Below are positions 1 to 6,732 of a DNA stretch of 6,732 nt, piece by piece. The notes under the pieces are model-generated. The model was given only the letters and a program-made list of their open reading frames with translations, searched no databases and was not told where the DNA came from. The stretch is from an uncultured Taibaiella sp. Lineage in GTDB: Bacteria; Bacteroidota; Bacteroidia; Chitinophagales; Chitinophagaceae. Numbering within the stretch: the first letter of the stretch is position 1; each line of letters begins with the position of its first letter. A program made the position numbers and the translations under genes. The stretch spans positions 1-6,732 of the forward strand of contig CALMXV010000486.1 in assembly GCA_937871155.1 (NCBI GenBank), given 5' to 3'.

Positions 1-3000
1 TTACTTGTAACGGGGTTGCCGTTCCAACACAAATTGGTGGTGGCGTATTCGTAGTTAGTACCGGAGGCATATTGACTATAACAGTCACTTGACTATTCGC
101 TATACACCCAAAAGTATTGGTACCTTGAACCGTATAAGTTGTAGTGGAGGATATGGAAGCAGTAGGATTACTACAAGTAGTACAAGACAATCCTGTTGTT
201 GGTGACCATAAATACGTTGCAGCACCAGTCGCTTGAAGATTAGCTGGGAACCCTAAACATACTGCTTGATTCACCCCCGCATTGATTGGAGGCAATGGAT
301 TGACGGTTATAGTTGCCATTCCTGTATCGGTACAGCCAATGCTATCTATCCCGGTTACAATATAGGTAGTAGAAGCTAATGGTGTCGCTACAGGTGCTAT
401 ACAATTATTACAAGAGAGTCCTAAACTTGGCGACCAACTATATGAAGCAGCTCCCGATGCCAACATAGCTACTGTATCTCCTAAACAAATTGATTTCGTT
501 GGTACAGCGGTTACAATTGGATTCGGTCCAGAATAAACCATCACTTGACTTGTATCGGTACATCCATTACCATCAGTTCCTAAAACAGTATATAAGGTTC
601 TAGATGACGGAGAAGCTAAAGGAGATGTACATGAGGTACATGATAGCCCTGTGCTTGGAGACCATAAGTAATTCACTGCTCCGCTAGGTGTAAGCGCAAC
701 GGGCACACCACCGCATACTACCTTTGGAGGACCAGCAGATACAATTGGCAATGGATGAACCGTTACAGTCATTGTAATAGTATCGGTACAACCATTTGAA
801 CCCGTACCTATTACTGTATAATTGGTGGTTGAGGAAGGAGATGCTACAGGGTTACTACAGTTGATACAACTTAAACCAGAAGCCGGGCTCCACACATAAC
901 TTACTGCACCAGATGCCTGAAGGGTAGCTGTTGTCTGGCCTATACATATAGCAGCAGGTGGCACTGTAACAGACGGTGGTGGCAAGATGGTGATGGGTTT
1001 GATTATAGTATCTACACAACCAAACATAGAAGTAAGAATTAATCGTACGGTGTAGGTTCCGGGGCTACTATAAAAATGTATGGGGTTATGTAACGTGTCC
1101 GTGCTGCCATCACCAAAATCCCATTTGTGGGAAGCAATAGTGCTATAGGCTCTGATGACGGTATCAAAGAACTGAATGTTCCCTTGTTTACAAAGTGTGT
1201 TTAGTGAAAAACTAAAATCCCCAATCAACCTTTCTGAAACAATGGTATCTGAACATTGAACCGCTACGATACAATTCCCATCACTTAGAATTACTCTCGG
1301 CAAAAAACGTCCTGTATCTGTATAGGTATAAGTGTAAGTGCTCGTATTGGTAGTATCAATAAATCCATTATCTAAATCCCAGATAAATGATGTAGCCCCC
1401 ACTGAGTTTGAGGTAAGGGTAACCGTCAAGGGAGTACATCCATTTTTAGGGCTTGCAGAAAGAGTACCGCCGGTGCCTCCTACAGTAATGGTTTGCGATA
1501 ATGAATCTTGACACCCTTGGCCATTGGCTCCTTTTAGTTTTACAGTATAAATTCCTGGAAGCGTATAGATGGTTTGTGCTGTATCATTGATTGAAGTACT
1601 ACCATTACCTAAATCCCAAAATATACTGCCCACACCTACAGAAGTATTTATAAATGTAACTATCAACGGTGGGCATAATGACATTGTATCACTTGCGGTA
1701 AAAGTGAGCGTAAGCCCGGAGACAATAATGGTTTTAGTAAAAGTGTCCTTACAAGATTGATTGTCGGTGGCTATTAAACGAATTGTATAAGTGCCAGCAA
1801 CCGGATAGCTATGAGTTGCATGAGTTGTAGTTGCATTCGGACTTCCATCTCCAAAATCCCAAACATAGGTAACACCATTTCCTGTAGAAGTATTCGTAAA
1901 GGTGGCTACATTATTCGGGCAAATAAAGGTATCAATTGTAGTAAAAGCAGCTTTAGGTCTTACCGCATTAATAAATCCTATCTTCTTCATAGAATCTACA
2001 CAACCGGCACTATCTGTAACTACTAACAATACATCATAAGACCCTGAAGTGTTATAAGTAAAGTTGACATTCTGCTGATTCGAAACCGTACTGCTTCCAT
2101 TTCCAAAATACCATGTAAGATTAGCAATTCCATAGTTCCTTGCAGTGGAAGAATCTATAAAAGTAACGGACAAAGGAGCACAACCGGTTGTAGTGTTGGC
2201 TCCAAATTTTGCTAAAGAACCTCCAACCGTTATATATTGCTGTCGAATAAACGTATCCTTACATCCATGAAAATCGGTACTTATTAGTTTGACGGTATAG
2301 AAACCCGGAGTGGTATAAACATGGTTAGTAACTAATGGACCTTGTGCTAACGGTGTTCCATCTCCAAAATCCCATTCAATATAATTTACATGAGAAGGTC
2401 CTGGAATAAAGCTACTGGTAAAAATGACGCTTTGGTTCACACAAACAGCAGTGTCATTCGCAACAAAGGAAGGTTGAATGTCATAAAGTATAATGGGCTT
2501 TTCTACGATAGAGGTACAAGCTGTAATATGATCGATCACCATTAAGCGCATCATATACACTCCCGAAAAATAATTAGCAGCATTTAGCGGAGGATAGGTA
2601 TGGGTAGGTATCGTCATTGGAGGAACTGAAGTACCAAGAAAAGTATAAGTAGGTGGGACTACATCTCCATAATCGATATAATAATCTAGTTGTGCAAACT
2701 GTGTAGGATTATTAGGAAGGGGACTTGAATGTGAAGAATCTACAAAACTGACTATGTTTTTATTAATACAATTATAAGTTTCAATAAAATTAGCATCGGG
2801 AAAGTTGATAAAAACAGTATGCGTAAAGGTATCAGCACATCCACCAATTGCTGCTATCAATGTTATCGTATAAACTCCATGAGCAATGTATTGATATTGA
2901 TGGGTAGGATAAGGTGCAGACGAGTTTGCATTTCCATTACCGTAATACCAAGTAAAGGTAGAAGCTCCAGATGAAGTATTGGTTAAAGTAATTTTTTGCT

Positions 3001-4612
3001 TCGGACAAGCTGTATCCGGATTAACCGTAAACCCAGCTATAGGCTGCCCCAGCACAGTAATGGTAGTTGGAGGTGAGGTATAAGTACATCCTTGTTGAGT
3101 AGTAAACGTTACGGTAACATTATAAGAGCCTTGTACGCTATATGCATGATTATTAGTAGCACCGCCAGCTACAACCGGAGAGCCATCTCCAAAATTCCAT
3201 GTATAGCTAGTGATTTGAAGCGTTGAAGGTATAGGGGTTGTGCTAAAACTTACCATGCCGCCTTGGCACAAACTTGATACACTAGGGGTAATACTAAGCG
3301 TACCTGGATTTACAGAAATCGGTAAGATAAATGTATCTAAACAACCATTAGAAGAAGTAGCAATTAATCTTACTTGGTAGGTGCCAAAACTTTGATAGGT
3401 GTGTGGCTGGCTAACTGTTGTAGTAGTAGTTACAAAAGGACTTCCATCACCAAAATCCCAAGTATAGGATATTCCACCTGTACTAGTGTTAGTGAATGTT
3501 GTGCTGAATGGTGCAAAACAACCAAAGGTGGATGATGCGGTGAATTGTGTATTGGGTCCTTGGTTGACAGTAATGGTATTGGTAGCAGTATCACTACAGT
3601 TATTAAAATTCACAATCAACATCGTGGTGTAAGTACCAGATGTGGAATACGAATGGGAGGCATTTGTTCCTACCGAACTTGTTCCATCGCCAAAGTACCA
3701 AGTACTAGTTCCCGGTCCTGGTACTGATGTATTGGTAAATGTAACTGGATTACCGGTACAAATGGTTTGAGTACTTTGTGTATAGGATGCTGCCAATGCG
3801 CCAATACTCACATATCCTGGCTTGATAATAGTATCGGAGCAATTTCCTGTAGTAGCAATTAACTTTACTGTATAAGTTCCGGTAGCTGTATAGGTGATTC
3901 CAACCGGATTGACAGCCGTGGAGGTTTGCCCATTACCAAAATCCCAAAAATAGGTCGTCCCATTAGTGCTTGTATTCGTAAAGTTAACCGTAAGCGGAGG
4001 AAAACAAGAGGCATTGGGAGAAGAAGTAAAATTAGGAACTGGTGTGTTGACTACATTTATATAATTGTTTTTGGTAAGCAAACTGTTACAAGTGCCACCC
4101 ATATTCACATTGAGGGTAACAGGGTAGATGCCCGGAATAGCATAAGTATGTGTAGGTTGTGTTGCAGTAGAGGTAAACCCATCTCCAAAATCCCAGAAAT
4201 AACCAGGAACACCCGGCGAATTGAGTGCTGATAAATCGGTAAACGTAACCGTCTTGGGTGCACAAGTAGGAAAAGTATCACTTGCCATAAAGTTGACACT
4301 CGGTTTGGAATAGACAGTTACTGTATCTGACTTTGTGCTGCTGCCACTAGCGTTTGAGGCGGTAAGTGTTATGATATAAGTGCCCGGAGTAAAAAATGTG
4401 CTGCTGTATGAACTTCCGGTTCCTCCGCCTCCTGCAGTAGAGGACCAACTAAGACTTGTGGGATTTCCGGTACTTGCATCAATACACGTAACTAACAAAG
4501 GTGAACATCCTGACTTTACAGATATAGAAAAGTTAGCTACTGGCTGAGCCAAAGCAGATACGCACCCTAAAAAACACAGTAATAAAAATATCCTTTGTAT
4601 AAAATTACTCAT
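1..4612 (-). CDS. Giant secreted PKD-repeat protein, probable surface adhesin or T9SS cargo (partial, 3' end outside window)
   Basis: The frame runs from ATG at 4612-4610 to the left edge with no stop: 1537 complete codons plus one base. The first in-frame stop upstream is TAA at 4672-4670, and no other ATG lies between it and 4612, so the start is well supported. Residues 1-22 look like a signal peptide. Residues 24-1210 are 14 PKD-type units of about 80-107 residues, most with a W-D-F-G-D-G-like motif and a G-x-Y-x-V strand. Residues 1211-1537 are Ig-like units with YxWSP, GLSCxxC and GCTDT motifs. The sequence is rich in Thr, Ser, Asn and Gly and poor in Lys. No catalytic domain is visible. 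PKD arrays of this kind are known from bacterial surface and secreted proteins, including T9SS cargo of Bacteroidetes. An adhesin or surface-fibre role, and a C-terminal sorting domain beyond the window, are inferences. An enzyme domain beyond the edge cannot be excluded. Confidence 0.93.
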   Translation of the reverse strand, partial: MSNFIQRIFLLLCFLGCVSALAQPVANFSISVKSGCSPLLVTCIDASTGNPTSLSWSSTAGGGGTGSSYSSTFFTPGTYIITLTASNASGSSTKSDTVTVYSKPSVNFMASDTFPTCAPKTVTFTDLSALNSPGVPGYFWDFGDGFTSTATQPTHTYAIPGIYPVTLNVNMGGTCNSLLTKNNYINVVNTPVPNFTSSPNASCFPPLTVNFTNTSTNGTTYFWDFGNGQTSTAVNPVGITYTATGTYTVKLIATTGNCSDTIIKPGYVSIGALAASYTQSTQTICTGNPVTFTNTSVPGPGTSTWYFGDGTSSVGTNASHSYSTSGTYTTMLIVNFNNCSDTATNTITVNQGPNTQFTASSTFGCFAPFSTTFTNTSTGGISYTWDFGDGSPFVTTTTTVSQPHTYQSFGTYQVRLIATSSNGCLDTFILPISVNPGTLSITPSVSSLCQGGMVSFSTTPIPSTLQITSYTWNFGDGSPVVAGGATNNHAYSVQGSYNVTVTFTTQQGCTYTSPPTTITVLGQPIAGFTVNPDTACPKQKITLTNTSSGASTFTWYYGNGNANSSAPYPTHQYQYIAHGVYTITLIAAIGGCADTFTHTVFINFPDANFIETYNCINKNIVSFVDSSHSSPLPNNPTQFAQLDYYIDYGDVVPPTYTFLGTSVPPMTIPTHTYPPLNAANYFSGVYMMRLMVIDHITACTSIVEKPIILYDIQPSFVANDTAVCVNQSVIFTSSFIPGPSHVNYIEWDFGDGTPLAQGPLVTNHVYTTPGFYTVKLISTDFHGCKDTFIRQQYITVGGSLAKFGANTTTGCAPLSVTFIDSSTARNYGIANLTWYFGNGSSTVSNQQNVNFTYNTSGSYDVLLVVTDSAGCVDSMKKIGFINAVRPKAAFTTIDTFICPNNVATFTNTSTGNGVTYVWDFGDGSPNATTTHATHSYPVAGTYTIRLIATDNQSCKDTFTKTIIVSGLTLTFTASDTMSLCPPLIVTFINTSVGVGSIFWDLGNGSTSINDTAQTIYTLPGIYTVKLKGANGQGCQDSLSQTITVGGTGGTLSASPKNGCTPLTVTLTSNSVGATSFIWDLDNGFIDTTNTSTYTYTYTDTGRFLPRVILSDGNCIVAVQCSDTIVSERLIGDFSFSLNTLCKQGNIQFFDTVIRAYSTIASHKWDFGDGSTDTLHNPIHFYSSPGTYTVRLILTSMFGCVDTIIKPITILPPPSVTVPPAAICIGQTTATLQASGAVSYVWSPASGLSCINCSNPVASPSSTTNYTVIGTGSNGCTDTITMTVTVHPLPIVSAGPPKVVCGGVPVALTPSGAVNYLWSPSTGLSCTSCTSPLASPSSRTLYTVLGTDGNGCTDTSQVMVYSGPNPIVTAVPTKSICLGDTVAMLASGAASYSWSPSLGLSCNNCIAPVATPLASTTYIVTGIDSIGCTDTGMATITVNPLPPINAGVNQAVCLGFPANLQATGAATYLWSPTTGLSCTTCSNPTASISSTTTYTVQGTNTFGCIANSQVTVIVNMPPVLTTNTPPPICVGTATPLQV
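2..982 (-). repeat. Array of Ig-like WSP / GLSCxxC repeats (four complete, one partial)
   Basis: Units begin near 982, 751, 526, 295 and 67. The first four are 77, 75, 77 and 76 residues; the fifth is cut by the window edge after about 22 residues. Shared features in order are a Cys in ICxG-like context (VCGG in the second), an ASGA-like turn (PSGA and ATGA in two units), YxWSP, GLSC-x-x-C, a P-x-A-[ST]-x segment, T-x-Y-x-V-x-G, GC[TI] with DT in three of the four, and an x-V-x-V strand with a Pro linker. They lack the WDFGDG motif of the PKD array and resemble each other more closely than the PKD units do. Similar repeats are familiar from large Bacteroidetes surface proteins. A beta-sandwich fold is inferred. 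Confidence 0.85.
983..4543 (-). repeat. Array of 14 tandem PKD-type domains (residues 24-1210)
   Basis: Unit boundaries, in order of translation, start near 4543, 4303, 4042, 3799, 3559, 3304, 3046, 2800, 2479, 2218, 1954, 1714, 1474 and 1228. Units are 80-88 residues, except unit 8 at 107. The W-D-F-G-D-G-like motif lies at 4178-4195 (WDFGDG), 3929-3946 (WDFGNG), 3683-3700 (WYFGDG), 3443-3460 (WDFGDG), 3182-3199 (WNFGDG), 2933-2950 (WYYGNG), 2357-2374 (WDFGDG), 2096-2113 (WYFGNG), 1844-1861 (WDFGDG), 1601-1618 (WDLGNG), 1364-1381 (WDLDNG) and 1106-1123 (WDFGDG). Each is followed by H-x-Y and then a G-x-Y-x-V-like strand. Units 1 and 8 lack a clean motif. The copies differ widely in sequence, so this is an old, diverged array. 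PKD domains are beta-sandwiches that usually act as extracellular spacers or binding modules. Confidence 0.92.
2480..2800 (-). repeat. Atypical, enlarged PKD unit 8 (107 residues)
   Basis: This unit is about 20-25 residues longer than its neighbours. The WDFGDG position is replaced by Y-Y-I-D-Y-G-D-V (2660-2683). A longer stretch rich in Pro and Thr separates that motif from the T-H-T-Y strand, and the segment before the final Cys is unusual (GVYMMRLMVIDHITAC). The cysteine pair is kept. The frame is open through it, so it is a divergent domain and not a broken one. Confidence 0.7.
4547..4612 (-). other. Signal peptide of the PKD-repeat protein
   Basis: Residues 1-22 have a short basic start (Arg7), a hydrophobic core (IFLLLCFLGCV) and a signal peptidase I-type site A20-L21-A22 before Q23-P24. 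Cleavage before Gln after an A-x-A-like triplet is common in Bacteroidetes exported proteins. Cys17 sits in F-L-G-C, which weakly resembles a lipobox, but it lies inside the hydrophobic segment and a better A-x-A site follows. Sec export is therefore favoured over a lipoprotein. Confidence 0.8.
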
Positions 4613-4663
4613 ATAGGCAATTCTAATTTTTGTTCTATATACTTTTAAATAACAATTCAGTAA

Positions 4664-4692
4664 CAAATTTTATATCAGGGTACCAACACAAG
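4664..4692 (-). promoter_or_regulatory. Candidate promoter of the PKD-repeat gene
   Basis: Read on the minus strand, CTTG (4692-4689) is followed after 17 bases by AAAATTTG (4671-4664). This matches the Bacteroidetes TTTG-N17-20-TAnnTTTG pattern with one mismatch in each element. It lies about 50 bases upstream of the ATG at 4612. The leader is A-rich and has no Shine-Dalgarno sequence. In AT-rich DNA such near matches can arise by chance. Confidence 0.4.
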
Positions 4693-4847
4693 TTAGTTAC
4701 ATTTTATAAAATCGAAATAAATCGAGTTATATTTAATTTAAACTATTATCAAACTTGTTCGTTACTGTACAATTGCTGTAATCGACTAGTTCAAAAAAAA
4801 TTGATAGCGGGCGTTGTACTCGTCAATAGAATTTAAAAACTACAAAA

Positions 4848-4876
4848 TTTTAAACCCTTTCAATTCCCTACCTTTG
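4848..4876 (+). promoter_or_regulatory. Candidate Bacteroidetes-type promoter of yidC
   Basis: TACCTTTG at 4869-4876 matches the Bacteroidetes minus-7 consensus TAnnTTTG exactly. The minus-33 TTTG element is only approximated, by TTTT at 4848-4851 with a 17-base gap. A transcription start near 4881-4884 would leave a leader of only about 15-18 bases before the ATG at 4899. That leader is T-rich with no Shine-Dalgarno sequence, as is usual in this phylum. Confidence 0.65.
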
Positions 4877-4898
4877 CCCACTTATTTATTTTCCTTAC

Positions 4899-6719
4899 AT
4901 GGACCGTAATCAGATTATTGGATTTTCGTTATTAGCGGCATTACTAATTACTTATGTCGTTTACAACAATTACTCCGAAACAAAATACCAAGAAGCAAAA
5001 CTTGCCGATAGTATTGCATATGCAAAAGCACACCCACTTCCCAAAGTAGATAGTAGTAAGTTGCAAACCACAAAGGTTGTATCAGATACTCTTTCTGATA
5101 GTGCTCGCTCTACTATGCCACCCGCACTTCATGGGAATGCCGAAACCATTACTTTAGAAAATGGCAAACTAGCTTTAAGCTTTACTACTAAAGGTGCTTT
5201 TCCAACAGCTGCTTTATTAAAAGAGTATAAAACTTATAATCAGCAACCACTTTATCTTTTCAACGGTAAAGAGAATATGCTCAGCTTATCGCTTCCTATG
5301 AACAATGGTGCGATGGCTACCTCTGATTTATACTTCACTCACCAACTGAATAAACAATCAAATGGTGATCAAGCATTAGTTTTTACCTCTGACTTGGGTG
5401 AAGGGAAATCTGTAACCATCTCCTACACCTTACCGGCAAATGATTATATGATGCGCACCAGCATTCATACAACCGGTATGACGGCAACAGAAAGTAAACT
5501 CCACTGGCAAACACAATCCTTACACACTGAGCGCGACCTGAGTGCTGAACGCATGAATAGCCAGATTTACTACCAATATAATGATGGTGATAAAGACTAC
5601 TATACCATTAAAGAAGGTAATGAACAAAAGACCCTTGATAAAAAGGCTAAATGGGTGGGCTATAGAATGCACTTCTTTAGTACCGCATTAATTGCTGACA
5701 ATGGCTTTAATAGTGCTGATGTAAGAACCACCGATAAACTGGATAGTAATTACGTTTCTCAAAACAAAACTACGTTCAAGCTATCTGCTGACAATACACA
5801 AACCATCCACTTAAAATGGTACATCGGTCCTAACAGTTATAAAACCTTAAGCTCTTACAACCTAGGGTTGGATGAAATGGTACCATTGGGGTATGGCGTA
5901 ATGGCTTTTGTAAAATACATCAACAAATGGCTGATCATTCCTATATTCGATACCCTTAGTAAGTTCATCAGCAACTTTGGAGTGATCATTATGTTGATGA
6001 CAATCATCATCCGTTTGTTGTTATCGTTCTTTACTTATAAGAGTTATTTATCTTCTGCAAAGATGCGTGTGCTTAAGCCTGAGTTGGATGAGCTGCGTAC
6101 CAAGTTTGGTGACGACCAGCAAAAATTTGGCATGGAGCAAATGAAACTCTATCGCACAGCAGGTGTAAACCCTTTAGGTGGATGTTTGCCTACCTTGCTT
6201 CAATTACCCATACTATTTGCCATGTATTATTTCTTCCCTTCGTCTATAGAATTAAGACAAGAGAAATTCCTATGGGCAACCGATCTTTCTACCTATGATA
6301 GTATCTTAAGTTGGCAAACACATATTCCTGTTGTTAGCTCTGTCTTTGGCAATCACTTAAGTTTGTTTACCATTTTGATGACGGCTTCAAGTTTGTTTTT
6401 AGCCTTGTACAATAAAAACATGACGCCTCAAGATCCTAATAACCCAATGATGAAATGGTTGCCATATATCTTCCCTTTCATGCTAATAGGAGTCTTTAAT
6501 AAGATGGCAGCAGCGTTAACGTTCTACTATTTCTTTTCAAACATGATCAGTATTGCTCAACAGTTTGTGATTCAAAAATTGTTTATCAACGAACAAAAAA
6601 TACATGCACAAATTCAAGAAAAGAAAAACAAACCCGCGACACCTTCTAAATGGCAAGAAAAAATAGAACAGATGCAAAAGGCACAACAGGAAAAAATGAA
6701 ACAACCCAAGAAGAAATAA
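4899..6719 (+). CDS. yidC: Membrane protein insertase YidC (Oxa1/YidC/Alb3 family)
   Basis: This complete 606-residue protein inserts and folds inner-membrane proteins, alone or with SecYEG. Visible in order: TM1 (about residues 5-22); a polar linker (23-78); a large periplasmic domain (about 80-330); an amphipathic stretch (334-345); TM2 (358-378) with Arg372 at the position of the conserved groove arginine (E. coli Arg366); the cytoplasmic helical hairpin (382-425) with AKMRVLKPELDELR; TM3 with the family hallmark NPLGGCLPTLLQLPI (424-438) and the SSIELR end; TM4 (489-505); TM5 (520-534); TM6 (539-557), ending in the SNMISIAQQF motif. A Lys- and Gln-rich tail (564-606) probably faces the ribosome. 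The length and MDRNQIIGF start fit Bacteroidetes YidC, so ATG 4899 is the likely start despite no Shine-Dalgarno sequence. It is divergent from the PKD-repeat gene; its downstream neighbour is outside the window. Confidence 0.98.
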   Translation: MDRNQIIGFSLLAALLITYVVYNNYSETKYQEAKLADSIAYAKAHPLPKVDSSKLQTTKVVSDTLSDSARSTMPPALHGNAETITLENGKLALSFTTKGAFPTAALLKEYKTYNQQPLYLFNGKENMLSLSLPMNNGAMATSDLYFTHQLNKQSNGDQALVFTSDLGEGKSVTISYTLPANDYMMRTSIHTTGMTATESKLHWQTQSLHTERDLSAERMNSQIYYQYNDGDKDYYTIKEGNEQKTLDKKAKWVGYRMHFFSTALIADNGFNSADVRTTDKLDSNYVSQNKTTFKLSADNTQTIHLKWYIGPNSYKTLSSYNLGLDEMVPLGYGVMAFVKYINKWLIIPIFDTLSKFISNFGVIIMLMTIIIRLLLSFFTYKSYLSSAKMRVLKPELDELRTKFGDDQQKFGMEQMKLYRTAGVNPLGGCLPTLLQLPILFAMYYFFPSSIELRQEKFLWATDLSTYDSILSWQTHIPVVSSVFGNHLSLFTILMTASSLFLALYNKNMTPQDPNNPMMKWLPYIFPFMLIGVFNKMAAALTFYYFFSNMISIAQQFVIQKLFINEQKIHAQIQEKKNKPATPSKWQEKIEQMQKAQQEKMKQPKKK

Positions 6720-6732
6720 AATAAGTTAAATT

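Larger units (their letters stand above)
4613..4898. other. Divergent intergenic region between the PKD-repeat gene and yidC
   Basis: This 286-base AT-rich stretch separates two divergently transcribed genes. It holds a strong promoter-like element next to yidC and a weaker one on the other strand next to the repeat-protein gene. The central part (about 4700-4845) shows no tRNA, no riboswitch-like fold and no strong inverted repeat. There is only a weak 5-bp ATTGA/TCAAT pair flanking 4805-4822, and an A-run at 4793-4800. A 68-codon open frame crossing it looks like chance. Confidence 0.85.

Noticed and set aside
1569..2026. Two plus-strand open frames (63 and 71 codons)
   Set aside because: Both are antisense to PKD units 10-12; no recognisable product and no start signals.
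3545..3727. Plus-strand open frame of 60 codons
   Set aside because: It is antisense to PKD units 4 and 5 of the repeat protein.
3926..4231. Plus-strand open frame of 101 codons
   Set aside because: It lies fully antisense to PKD units 2 and 3 of the long minus-strand frame. It has no signal, domain or promoter, and its composition follows from the reverse of Thr/Ser/Gly-rich codons.
4105..4299. Minus-strand open frame of 64 codons
   Set aside because: It is an out-of-phase shadow within the repeat-protein gene; the other minus-strand frame carries the clear PKD unit.
4558..4570. Lipobox-like F-L-G-C near Cys17 of the repeat protein
   Set aside because: It is a poor match to L-[AST]-[GA]-C, lies inside the hydrophobic core, and is followed by a better signal peptidase I site (ALA before Q23).
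1..4612. Tandem repeats as a CRISPR array or other DNA-level repeat
   Set aside because: Periodicity is about 240 bases at protein level with little DNA identity between units; it reflects repeated protein domains.
4801..4828. Weak inverted repeat (ATTGA ... TCAAT) as a possible terminator or operator
   Set aside because: Only five base pairs with an 18-base loop; the nearby A-run lies upstream, and neither gene ends here.
4630..4836. Plus-strand open frame of 68 codons in the intergenic region
   Set aside because: It has no similarity I recognise, is Asn/Tyr/Leu/Ile-rich as expected from translating AT-rich DNA, has no good promoter upstream, and overlaps the candidate promoter of the divergent gene.

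Overview
The window reads as Bacteroidota (Bacteroidetes) chromosome, possibly a Chitinophagia or Sphingobacteriia relative. The reasons are: moderately AT-rich DNA; a perfect TAnnTTTG-type minus-7 promoter element in front of yidC; no Shine-Dalgarno sequence before either gene; a long Bacteroidetes-type YidC starting MDRNQIIGF; and a giant secreted protein built of PKD repeats, as is common in organisms with a type IX secretion system (T9SS). The assignment below phylum level is a guess.

Layout. Positions 4612 down to 1 (minus strand) are one uninterrupted reading frame of 1537 complete codons. It has a clear start and signal peptide, but its 3' end lies beyond the left edge. The product is a mosaic: a signal peptide (residues 1-22), then 14 PKD-type beta-sandwich units (residues 24-1210), then four complete units and the start of a fifth unit of a second Ig-like family with a WSP...GLSCxxC signature (residues 1211-1537). 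Positions 4613-4898 are a 286-base AT-rich divergent intergenic region with a candidate promoter for each gene. Positions 4899-6719 (plus strand) are a complete yidC gene for the membrane protein insertase. The last 13 bases hold no feature.

How the genes relate. They are transcribed divergently and nothing shows a functional link. YidC is a housekeeping inner-membrane insertase; the repeat protein is a probable exported surface or adhesion protein. The most notable structure is in the repeat protein. PKD units 2 to 14 all carry a cysteine near the start and another near the end, which predicts one disulphide per domain. The second repeat family carries four cysteines per unit, including a CxxC. 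I see no evidence of a wholly new system: no RNA gene, mobile element, CRISPR array or defence-type gene was found.
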